A stretch of 64,000 nucleotides of DNA from Alcanivorax sp. S71-1-4 (GTDB taxonomy: Bacteria > Pseudomonadota > Gammaproteobacteria > Pseudomonadales > Alcanivoracaceae): the NCBI RefSeq assembly GCF_009846755.1, contig NZ_AQOR01000002.1, positions 1 to 64,000 on the forward strand, in the 5' to 3' direction. A program made the position numbers and the translations under genes. The notes under the pieces were generated by a model. The model was not told the DNA's origin, searched no databases, and worked only from the letters and a program-made list of their open reading frames with translations. This document shows positions 1 to 7,193 of the stretch, piece by piece (positions within the stretch are counted from its first letter, which is position 1; every line of letters starts with the position of its first letter).

Positions 1-1116
1 TTGGCGGCGCGGGACGCCGGGCGCGAGCTGATCCTGCCCGCCGGCAACGCCGCCGAAGCCGCCCTGGGCAAGGGGTGCGTGCGGGGCGCCGCGTCGCTGC
101 TGACCGTCTGCGCCCACCTGCGCGCCATCGACCTGCTGGCAGACACCGCGCCCGCCCCCTGCCCGGCCCTGCCGGACGATGGCCTGTGCCTGTCCGAGGT
201 CCGTGGCCAGGCGCAGGCCCGGCGCGCGCTGGAGATCGCTGCCGCTGGCGCTCATTCATTGCTTCTGTGTGGCCCGCCGGGCAGCGGCAAGAGCATGCTC
301 GCACAACGTTTGCCGGGGCTGTTGCCGCCGCTGGACGAACAGCAGGCGCTGACCGTCGCGGCCATTCATTCGCTGCAACGGCCGCGTCCGGTCAGCGCGT
401 TTCGGCTTCCCCCCTACCGGGCGCCGCACCACACGGCCTCTGCCGTGGCGCTGGCCGGTGGCGGCAGCCACCCCCGGCCGGGTGAGGTATCGCTGGCGCA
501 CCACGGAGTACTGTTCCTGGACGAGATGCCGGAGTTCGAGCGGCGCGTGCTGGAGGTGCTGCGCGAACCGCTGGAGAGCGGCGAGGTACACATTGCCCGT
601 GCCAACAGCCAGGCGAGTTTCCCGGCCCGGTTTCAGTTGATCGCGGCGATGAATCCCTGCCCCTGTGGCTGGCTGGGCGACCCGCAGCGCGGCTGCGGTT
701 ACGTGTGCGACAAGGCGCGCCGCTACCAGCAGAAGCTGTCCGGGCCGTTGCTGGACCGGATCGATCTGCATGTGCCGGTGACCGCCCTGTCCCCGATGGA
801 ATTGACACGCCAGCCGCCGGGGGAAACCAGCGCCGTCGTCCGCCAGCGGGTGCAGGCCGCGCGGGAACGGCAGCTCAGCCGGCAGGGCCACCTGAACCAC
901 CGGCTTGCCGGCAAGGCGCTGGCCCCCGTGCTGGCCCGGCACCAGCGCTGGCTGGAACAGGCGGTAGCACGGCTCGGCCTGTCGGCCAGAGCGCTGCACC
1001 GGATGCTGCGGGTGGCGCGCACCATCGCCGACCTGGCCGGCAACGAGGCAGTGGAAGAGGACGCCCTGGCGGAAGCGCTCGGTTATCGGGCCGGCGAGCC
1101 ACTCCGGCAGGGATGA
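1..1116 (+). CDS. comM: YifB/ComM family Mg-chelatase-like AAA+ ATPase, 5'-truncated by the window
   Basis: The reading frame enters from the left edge, so position 1 is not the true start; about the C-terminal three quarters of a roughly 500-aa family is present. Walker A GPPGSGKS lies at residues 91-98, a Walker B-type VLFLDEMPEF follows near residue 170, and NPCPCG plus LLDRIDLHVP are hallmark motifs of the Mg-chelatase/YifB family. ComM homologues are hexameric helicases that drive branch migration when transformed DNA is integrated. The stop lies inside a 13-bp direct repeat (1105-1143). Family assignment is firm; a role in natural competence here is inference from the family. Confidence 0.93.
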   Translation: MAARDAGRELILPAGNAAEAALGKGCVRGAASLLTVCAHLRAIDLLADTAPAPCPALPDDGLCLSEVRGQAQARRALEIAAAGAHSLLLCGPPGSGKSMLAQRLPGLLPPLDEQQALTVAAIHSLQRPRPVSAFRLPPYRAPHHTASAVALAGGGSHPRPGEVSLAHHGVLFLDEMPEFERRVLEVLREPLESGEVHIARANSQASFPARFQLIAAMNPCPCGWLGDPQRGCGYVCDKARRYQQKLSGPLLDRIDLHVPVTALSPMELTRQPPGETSAVVRQRVQAARERQLSRQGHLNHRLAGKALAPVLARHQRWLEQAVARLGLSARALHRMLRVARTIADLAGNEAVEEDALAEALGYRAGEPLRQG

Positions 1117-1143
1117 CCGGCAGGGATGACCGGCAGGGATGAA
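1105..1143. repeat. 13-bp tandem repeat, about three copies, over the comM stop codon
   Basis: The unit CGGCAGGGATGAC occurs at 1105-1117 and 1118-1130, with a near-perfect third copy at 1131-1143. The first copy contains the comM stop codon, so copy-number change would not alter the protein. No coding role is apparent. Confidence 0.8.
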
Positions 1144-1268
1144 CAGGCGGGCACTGGACCCGGGAAGGCGGCATGGCATACTGCCGCGCCGGGAACCTGA
1201 ACGTGATCACAGCGTTCACAGTAACGTCAAGGAATACTGGCAACCTGACTCTGATGTGACATTGCGCC

Positions 1269-1850
1269 ATGGCCACACTGATGACTGAGAACACTGCAGA
1301 AAGCATTCTCGTGTTGATGATCCTGGTTTGCGCCCTGCTGCGCTGGCCACACCGGCATGCCACCAATGGCCGACCGATCGACACGGAAGGCTGGCTGCTG
1401 CTGGGGCTGACGAGCGTCACCATGCTGGCCGTACCGATCATCGATGTGCTGGTGCCGTGGCTGGAATTCGCCGACCTCTCTTTCAGCGACGAAGTCGCCT
1501 GGGCCGGGCTGCTGCTGGGCACCAGCGCGCTGTGGTTGTTCTGGCGGGCGCAGGGGGATTTTCTGCATCACAGCGGTGGCCGTGAGATGGTGGCGCACGG
1601 CGTCTACCGGCATCTGCGCCATCCCATGTACACCGCCATGCTGCTGTGGGCGCTGGCGCAGATACTGCTGCTGCAGAACTGGCTTGCCGGGCCGGCGGCA
1701 GCGCTGACCTTCCTGGCCGTCTATCTGCTGCGCATGCCGCGCGACGAACAACGCATGCTGGAACGTTTTGGCCACCGCTATCTCGAGTACATGAGCCATA
1801 CCGGCGCGCTGCTGCCGCGCGTTTTCAACCGGCAGCGGGATTCGTTCTGA
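1269..1850 (+). CDS. Isoprenylcysteine carboxyl methyltransferase (ICMT/PEMT-like) family membrane protein
   Basis: A 193-aa integral membrane protein with several hydrophobic segments and the ICMT-like C-terminal signature: GVYRHLRHPMYTAMLL near residue 112 and an EQRMLERFGHRYLEYM segment near residue 160. These correspond to the SAM-binding RHPxY and ExxL...Y elements of the family. Bacterial members are SAM-dependent methyltransferases of unknown substrate, so no specific reaction is claimed. The start at 1269 lacks an obvious Shine-Dalgarno; an alternative in-frame ATG is at 1281. The gene stands alone, followed by a perfect palindromic repeat. Confidence 0.8.
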   Translation: MATLMTENTAESILVLMILVCALLRWPHRHATNGRPIDTEGWLLLGLTSVTMLAVPIIDVLVPWLEFADLSFSDEVAWAGLLLGTSALWLFWRAQGDFLHHSGGREMVAHGVYRHLRHPMYTAMLLWALAQILLLQNWLAGPAAALTFLAVYLLRMPRDEQRMLERFGHRYLEYMSHTGALLPRVFNRQRDSF

Positions 1851-1859
1851 CCGAGGGGT

Positions 1860-1936
1860 GGTGGGATTCGCTGCGCTCTTCCCACCCTACGGCAGCTTCG
1901 AATTCGTAGGGTGGGAAGAGCGCAGCGAATCCCACC
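1860..1936. repeat. REP-like palindrome A: perfect 31-bp inverted repeat with 15-nt loop
   Basis: Arms at 1860-1890 and 1906-1936 are exact reverse complements, separated by 15 nt. The arm shares the core GTAGGGTGGG...CCCACC with elements at 6125-6343 and 31427-31595, so this is one member of a dispersed family. It lies between two convergent genes and could act as a bidirectional terminator or mRNA stabiliser. Confidence 0.9.
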
Positions 1937-1952
1937 AGTCCAGGCAACCCCG

Positions 1953-3149
1953 TCAAATACCCCACCGGAAAAAATCCCCTTTCTCGCCGAGATAGCTGCG
2001 CGAGAGCACCATCTTGTGCACTTCGCTGGCGCCATCCACCAGCCGCGCCTGGCGGGCATAGCGGTAGATCCATTCCAGCAGCGTGTCCTTGGAGTAGCCG
2101 CGCGCGCCGCATAGCTGGATCGCGGTGTCGGCGGCCTTGTGCAGCGTGTCGGCCACATGGATCTTGGCCATGGAAATCTCGTTGCGGGCGAAATCGCCCT
2201 GATCAAGTTTCCAGGCCGCCTGCATGGTCAGCAGGCGCCCCACCTGAATATCCTTGGCCACTTCACCCAGCATCCACTGTACGCCTTCGTGCTGCGCCAG
2301 CGTGCTGCCAAAACTCATGCGGCGCTCGACATACTCTGCCGCGATTTCCATGCTGCGCCGCGCCAGACCGAGCCAGCGCATACAGTGCGTCAGGCGCGCG
2401 GTGCCAAGGCGTATCTGCGTCACCTTGAGGCCATCGCCGACGTTCAGCAGGCGGTTTTCATCCGGGATTTCCAGGCCATCGAAACGCAATTCGCAATGGC
2501 CGCCGTGTTCTTCCGGCCCCATGATCGGGATGCGCCGGACGATTTCCCAGCCGGGCTGGTCGGCGTCAAACAGAAAGGCCGTCAGGCCCTTGCGGTCGTC
2601 ATCCCCGGTGCGGGCCAGCAACACAAAATGCTGCGCGCCTTCAGCGCCGGTAATGAACCATTTGCGGCCGGTGATGATCCATTTGTCACCTTTCTTTTCT
2701 GCCTTCGTGTAGGTCAGCGATGGGTCCGAGCCGCAGCCATCCGGTTCCGTCATGGCGAACGAGGACCGCACGCGACCCTCAATGATCGGTTGCAGCCAGC
2801 GGTCTTTCTGCTCTTCCGTGAGAATCTTGTTGAGCAGGATCATGGTGCCGTCATCCGGCGCCGAGGCATTGAACGCCAGCGGCCCGAACGGGGAACGGCC
2901 GGCTTCTTCGTACAGCGCCGCCATGCCGACCACACCCGTGTTGCGGCCCCCACGGTCTTCCGGCATCTGGAAGCACCACAGGCCGCGTTCGCGTGCTTTG
3001 TCACGCACGCCGGCCAGCACGGTTTCGTCCAGGTTTTCATGCGCGTCGTAATTGGCGCGGTCCGCTTCCAGCGGGATCACTTCGTGGTCGATAAAGTCAC
3101 GCACATCACGGCGAAGGGCCTCGATGTGCGGCGGCAACGCAAAATCCAT
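1953..3149 (-). CDS. Acyl-CoA dehydrogenase family protein
   Basis: A 398-aa protein of normal length for the FAD-dependent acyl-CoA dehydrogenase family (alpha,beta-desaturation of acyl-CoA with electrons passed to ETF). It has an N-terminal helical domain, the flavin/substrate motif FAMTEPDGCGSDPS near residue 150, a beta-barrel middle, and a C-terminal domain with QLCGARGYSKD and GASEVHK, which holds the usual Glu-containing loop. The GCGSDP variant of the usual VGSSDP resembles the ACAD10/11-type branch; substrate chain length cannot be read off. It lies 24 bp downstream of an SDR gene on the same strand, suggesting one lipid-catabolic operon. Confidence 0.92.
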   Translation of the reverse strand: MDFALPPHIEALRRDVRDFIDHEVIPLEADRANYDAHENLDETVLAGVRDKARERGLWCFQMPEDRGGRNTGVVGMAALYEEAGRSPFGPLAFNASAPDDGTMILLNKILTEEQKDRWLQPIIEGRVRSSFAMTEPDGCGSDPSLTYTKAEKKGDKWIITGRKWFITGAEGAQHFVLLARTGDDDRKGLTAFLFDADQPGWEIVRRIPIMGPEEHGGHCELRFDGLEIPDENRLLNVGDGLKVTQIRLGTARLTHCMRWLGLARRSMEIAAEYVERRMSFGSTLAQHEGVQWMLGEVAKDIQVGRLLTMQAAWKLDQGDFARNEISMAKIHVADTLHKAADTAIQLCGARGYSKDTLLEWIYRYARQARLVDGASEVHKMVLSRSYLGEKGDFFRWGI

Positions 3150-3173
3150 GGTGTTATCCCCTTAACAGCGCCC

Positions 3174-3929
3174 TTACAGCGTGGAACACAGATGACCGCC
3201 ATCCACCGGCAGCGCCACGCCGCTCATGTAGGCGGAGGCGTCGGACGCCAGCAGCAGCAATGGCCCGGAAATGTCCGGCATCTCACCGACCCGACGAAAC
3301 GGAATACGCCGGATCTGCTTTTCGCCGTGCTCACTGCGCAACCAGTCACGGTTGATGTCGGTTTCAAAATAGCCGGGGCACAGCGCATTGCAGCGTATGC
3401 CCGCGCGGGCGTAATCCAGCGAGATGGAACGGGTCAGTTGCACCACCGCCGCCTTGGACGCGGCATAGGCGGAAAGCTGCTGCCCCACACGCAACCCGAG
3501 GATGGACGCGACATTGACGATGTTGCCGCCACGGCCGGCCGCCTGCCAGGCACGGATCGCCTGCTGCGATACCGCCCAGACACCCTTGAGATTGGTGTCG
3601 AGCACGGCATCCCAGTCTGCTTCGCTGTAGCCGTCGGTGGTGCCGACACGGCTGATGCCGGCATTGTTGATGACCACATCCGGTATCGGCATGTCAGCAA
3701 ACGCTGACTGCACGCTGGCGTAGTCGGCCACGTCCATCTCCACCACCACGGCCTCGCGGCCCAGGGCGCGAACAGCGTCGGCAGTCTGCTCCAGTTTGTC
3801 GCGCCGGCGGGCGGCCAGCACCAGGTCCGCACCGGCCTCAGCCAGCACGCGGGCAAAATGGGCGCCAAACCCGCTGGAGGCGCCGGTCACCAGCACACGT
3901 TTGCCGGCCAGGGAAAACAGGTTGCTCAT
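3174..3929 (-). CDS. Short-chain dehydrogenase/reductase (SDR)
   Basis: A 251-aa classical SDR. The N-terminal Rossmann motif TGASSGFG binds NAD(P), NNAGIS lies mid-protein, and the YxxxK catalytic pair is in SAYAASKAAV. The following PVDGG near the C-terminus is typical of 3-ketoacyl or 3-hydroxyacyl reductases. It is the first gene of a two-gene leftward unit with the acyl-CoA dehydrogenase, which suggests a 3-hydroxyacyl or alcohol substrate in the same pathway; this is inference. Confidence 0.9.
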   Translation of the reverse strand: MSNLFSLAGKRVLVTGASSGFGAHFARVLAEAGADLVLAARRRDKLEQTADAVRALGREAVVVEMDVADYASVQSAFADMPIPDVVINNAGISRVGTTDGYSEADWDAVLDTNLKGVWAVSQQAIRAWQAAGRGGNIVNVASILGLRVGQQLSAYAASKAAVVQLTRSISLDYARAGIRCNALCPGYFETDINRDWLRSEHGEKQIRRIPFRRVGEMPDISGPLLLLASDASAYMSGVALPVDGGHLCSTL

Positions 3930-4082
3930 GTTGCGTCCTCATGAAAGCGTTCACGCAGCCTAGGGGCTCGACCCGGGTGGCTCAAGGACCAAAACGTACA
4001 GCGTCATGCCGCCTTGCGTCACACGTCTGACGCCGGGGGGCCGAGGTTGCTATGATGTGCGCTCCCTGCGTCCGGAGGCTTT

Positions 4083-6095
4083 GTGAGCCAACTCAATTCA
4101 CGCCAGCAAGAAGCGGTCAGCTATACCCAGGGGCCTCTGCTGGTGCTGGCCGGGGCCGGCTCGGGCAAGACCAGTGTGATCACGCGCAAGATCGCGTGGC
4201 TGATTCAGCACCACCAGATCAGCGCCCGGCACATTGCGGCGGTGACCTTCACCAACAAGGCCGCGCGCGAAATGAAGGAGCGGGTCTCCGCCCTGGTGCC
4301 GCGCAGCGAAACCCGTGGCCTGATCGTCTCCACATTTCACAACCTGGGCCTGCGCATCATCAAACAGGAACAGGCGGCTTCCGGCCTGCGCCGCGGCTTC
4401 TCGATCCTCGACCAGACCGACAGCCGCGAACTGTTGAAAGAGCTGCTGCACCGGGGCGACAGCGAACGCGATGTGCAGGCCGCGGAGTTTATCCACGCGC
4501 GCATCTCGAAATGGAAAAACGAGCTGGTCACACCGGAGCAGGCACTGTCCACGGCAGAGACCGAGGAGGACCTGCGCGCCGCCATCGCCTACGGCGAATA
4601 CAACCGCATGCTGCGTGCCTGCAACGCGGTGGATTTCGACGACCTGATCATGCTGCCGGTGGTGCTGTTCCGCGAGCAGCCACGCATCCTGGAGAAGTGG
4701 CGCAACCGCGTCCGTTATCTGCTGGTGGACGAATACCAGGACACCAACAGTGCACAGTACGAGCTGGTGCGCCAGCTGGTGGAACCGCTGGGCCGTTTCA
4801 CCGTGGTGGGCGACGACGACCAGTCGATCTATGCCTGGCGCGGCGCGCGCCCGGAAAACCTGGCGCAGCTACAGACCGACTGGCCAAACCTGAAAGTCGT
4901 CAAGCTGGAACAGAATTACCGCTCCACCGGCCGCATCCTGAAAGCCGCCAACGCAGTGATCAGCAACAACCCGCACGTGTTCGAAAAAACCCTGTGGTCA
5001 GACTATGGCTACGGTGATCCGATCCGTGTCGTCTCTTTGCGCGACGAAGACGCCGAAACCGACTGGATTGCCAGCGATCTGTTTCACCAGCGCCTGCAGC
5101 GCGGCCTGCACTGGAAGGATTTTGCCATTCTGTACCGGGGCAATTTCCAGTCCCGTATGATGGAAACCAAGCTGCAATCGTTGCAGATCCCCTACAAGGT
5201 CTCCGGCGGCAAGAGTTTCTTTGCCCGCTCGGAAGTGAAAGATCTGATGTGTTATTTCCGGCTGCTGGTCAATCCGGACGACGACAACGCCTTCCTGCGC
5301 ATCATCAACACCCCGCGCCGGGAGATTGGCCCGGCGACGCTGGAAAAGCTGGCCGGCTGGGCGGCGAAGCGCAACCAGGGCATGTACCACGTCTGCGACG
5401 ATTTCGCGCTGTCGGAAATCATGCCACCGAAGTCTGCCGAGAAGCTGCGCGAGTTCAAGCAGTGGCTGGATGCCAAACGCGAGCTGTGCTTCCGTGACAA
5501 CAGTACCCGCGCCATCCGCGAGCTGATCACGGACATGGATTACGAAGGCTGGCTGCACCAGAACTCTTCCAGCCCGCGCATCGGCGAAAAGCGGGTCGAG
5601 AACATCTGGACCCTGGTCGCCAGCGTGCAGCGCATGCTGGACAAGGACGAGGACGGCGACACCGATCTGGAAACCGTGATCGCCAAACTGGTGCTGATCG
5701 ACATGCTCGAACAGCAGGACAACGAGGACGACACCGACAAGGTGCAGCTGATGACGCTGCACGCATCAAAGGGGCTGGAATACCCGCACGTCTACCTGAT
5801 GGGCGTAGAGGAAGAACTGCTGCCGCACCGCACCAGCATCGAGGAAGACACCATTGTCGAGGAACGGCGCCTGATGTACGTGGGCATTACCCGCGCCAAG
5901 CGCAACCTGACCCTGAGCCACGCCATGACGCGCAAACAGTTCGGCGAGAAAGTGGACACAGTGCCCAGCCGGTTTATCGAGGAGCTGCCTCAGGAAGACC
6001 TGGAGTTTGTCGGCGAGGGCGCAAAGATTGACCCGGACCGCGCCGATGAAATGGCGCAGGCCAGTATCGCCGGGTTGCGTGCTTTGCTGGATTGA
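4083..6095 (+). CDS. rep: ATP-dependent DNA helicase Rep (UvrD/PcrA superfamily 1A)
   Basis: A 670-aa superfamily 1A helicase matching the length of E. coli Rep. It has motif I AGAGSGKTSVIT near residue 25, TFTNKAAREM (Ia), LLVDEYQDTN (II), GDDDQSIYAWRGA (III), LEQNYRST (IV), LMTLHASKGLEYPHV (V) and RRLMYVGITRAKRNL (VI). Rep is a 3'-5' translocase that clears protein obstacles and restarts forks. The GTG start is supported by GGAGG six bases upstream; only about 150 bp separate it from the divergent SDR. The C-terminus lacks the longer UvrD tail, favouring Rep. Confidence 0.95.
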   Translation: MSQLNSRQQEAVSYTQGPLLVLAGAGSGKTSVITRKIAWLIQHHQISARHIAAVTFTNKAAREMKERVSALVPRSETRGLIVSTFHNLGLRIIKQEQAASGLRRGFSILDQTDSRELLKELLHRGDSERDVQAAEFIHARISKWKNELVTPEQALSTAETEEDLRAAIAYGEYNRMLRACNAVDFDDLIMLPVVLFREQPRILEKWRNRVRYLLVDEYQDTNSAQYELVRQLVEPLGRFTVVGDDDQSIYAWRGARPENLAQLQTDWPNLKVVKLEQNYRSTGRILKAANAVISNNPHVFEKTLWSDYGYGDPIRVVSLRDEDAETDWIASDLFHQRLQRGLHWKDFAILYRGNFQSRMMETKLQSLQIPYKVSGGKSFFARSEVKDLMCYFRLLVNPDDDNAFLRIINTPRREIGPATLEKLAGWAAKRNQGMYHVCDDFALSEIMPPKSAEKLREFKQWLDAKRELCFRDNSTRAIRELITDMDYEGWLHQNSSSPRIGEKRVENIWTLVASVQRMLDKDEDGDTDLETVIAKLVLIDMLEQQDNEDDTDKVQLMTLHASKGLEYPHVYLMGVEEELLPHRTSIEEDTIVEERRLMYVGITRAKRNLTLSHAMTRKQFGEKVDTVPSRFIEELPQEDLEFVGEGAKIDPDRADEMAQASIAGLRALLD

Positions 6096-6124
6096 GGTGC
6101 GCTAAGCCAACCTGCGGAGCTGCC

Positions 6125-6343
6125 GTAGGGTGGGTAGAGCCAACGGCGAAACCCACCACGTCCAAGCGATGGTCCACTCCCACAAGCCTGACCGGAACTG
6201 CACTTTTGTTCGCTTGAGCATTTCGCTTGAGTATTTCGCTTGAGTATTTCGCTTGAGTATTTCGCTTGAGTATTTCGCTTGAGTATTTGCTTGGGCAGTG
6301 GATCACTCTCACGGTGGGTTTCGCTGCGCTCTACCCACCCTAC
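6125..6343. repeat. REP-like palindrome B: two inverted arms flanking a tandem repeat
   Basis: The left arm 6125-6157 and right arm 6313-6343 are near-complementary copies of the family also seen at 1860 and 31427. Both share the outer GTAGGGTGGGTAGAGC and inner GAAACCCACC blocks and differ by a few central bases. About 155 bp separate them, holding the 13-bp tandem array at 6211-6288. No protein-coding gene is credible here. Confidence 0.85.
6211..6288. repeat. 13-bp tandem repeat, six units
   Basis: Six consecutive copies of CGCTTGAG[C/T]ATTT; the first unit has C and the others T, followed by a partial GCTTG. The units are too short and lack spacers, so this is a minisatellite-like array, not a CRISPR. 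Open frames crossing it give only low-complexity peptide repeats. Confidence 0.92.
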
Positions 6344-6352
6344 CACCCGCAC

Positions 6353-6384
6353 AAAAAAAGGCGCCCCGTGAGGCGCCTTTTTTT
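6353..6384. terminator. Bidirectional rho-independent terminator
   Basis: A perfect 13-bp arm AAAAAAAGGCGCC at 6353-6365 pairs with its complement at 6372-6384 across a 6-nt loop. A U-tract is produced on both strands, so it can end both rep (rightward) and the cytochrome/lipoprotein unit (leftward). Confidence 0.92.
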
Positions 6385-6398
6385 GTTTACCCTGGAGC

Positions 6399-6575
6399 CT
6401 ACTGCTCCTCTACCGGCTCTTCCATCGGCAGCGGCAGGTCTTCCGGCTCCACCAGCGGTGGTGCCTCCTGCCGCACACCACCTTCCAGTACCGGTGCCGG
6501 TGGTGCCGGCGGCTCGCTGTTATCCGAGCACGCCGCCAGCAGCATCACCAGAACAATGGCTCCAATGCCACGCAT
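6399..6575 (-). CDS. Small acidic lipoprotein
   Basis: A 58-aa reading frame. The N-terminus is a lipoprotein signal peptide with lipobox LLAAC (Cys at residue 15), and the remainder is Pro/Glu-rich (EPPAPPAP, EPEDLPLPMEEP) and acidic. It starts 6 bp after the cytochrome gene stop, so the two are probably translationally coupled, and it ends just before the terminator. Family and function are unknown; the size resembles short LptM-like lipoproteins, but the gene context is different. Confidence 0.75.
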   Translation of the reverse strand: MRGIGAIVLVMLLAACSDNSEPPAPPAPVLEGGVRQEAPPLVEPEDLPLPMEEPVEEQ

Positions 6576-6581
6576 GGAAAA

Positions 6582-7049
6582 TTACTTGGCCTGATCGGTC
6601 AGGTATTTCACCGCAGCGTGAATTTCGTCCTCGGAGCAATCCATGCACATGCCTTTCGGCGGCATGGCGCCAAAACCTTCCCAGGTGTGCGTGAACAGGG
6701 TGTCCATGCCTTTTGCCAGACGCGGCGCCCAGGCGGCCTTGTCACCCGTCTTCGGCGCGCCGGCAGCCCCGGTGCCGTGGCAGGCGGTGCAGGCAGCGTT
6801 ATAGACCTGCTCGCCACTGCGCGGACCGCTGGCTGCGCCACCGGCGTCGGCCACGTCAGCGCCGCACTCTTCACCTTCAACACACACCGAACCCACCGGC
6901 TTGATACGGTCAGCGATGGCACGCTCACTGAACACAGAGCGCTCGCCCAGACCGTAGGGAGAGATTTCCTGGGTGGTACGGGCACCGTAGGTCACGCCTG
7001 CAAGCAGGGTGGCGAAGACGGCAAGTGCAGCTACTACAAACTTGTTCAC
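6582..7049 (-). CDS. Cytochrome c5-like class I c-type cytochrome
   Basis: A 155-aa exported monohaem cytochrome: an N-terminal hydrophobic segment (NKFVVAALAVFATLLAGV) serves as signal or anchor, the single haem motif CTACH lies near residue 90, and a distal Met is provided by AMPPKGMCMDC. The Cys pair near the C-terminus (CMDC) is typical of cytochrome c5. The GTG start at 7049 is chosen over the upstream ATG at 7091 because GAGG lies just upstream and the signal sequence starts there. It probably shuttles electrons in the periplasm, for example to a terminal oxidase. It is followed by the small lipoprotein gene. Confidence 0.88.
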   Translation of the reverse strand: MNKFVVAALAVFATLLAGVTYGARTTQEISPYGLGERSVFSERAIADRIKPVGSVCVEGEECGADVADAGGAASGPRSGEQVYNAACTACHGTGAAGAPKTGDKAAWAPRLAKGMDTLFTHTWEGFGAMPPKGMCMDCSEDEIHAAVKYLTDQAK

Positions 7050-7193
7050 GGTGAATACCTCGTCTCGGTATAGGAGTGGCGGGGTGGCCAATCAGGCCTG
7101 CGCGGACTGGCCGCCACTGACCCGGCGGGCGCGATTATACCCATTCAATCGCTCAGGTTAAATGCACCTGCCGGGGGGCCACCTGTCGAGGGT

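Noticed and set aside
2139-3707. 522-codon frame antisense to the acyl-CoA dehydrogenase and SDR
   Set aside because: It crosses two convincing genes on the opposite strand.
6211-6288. CRISPR-like repeat array
   Set aside because: The units are 13 bp with no spacers and no cas genes nearby.
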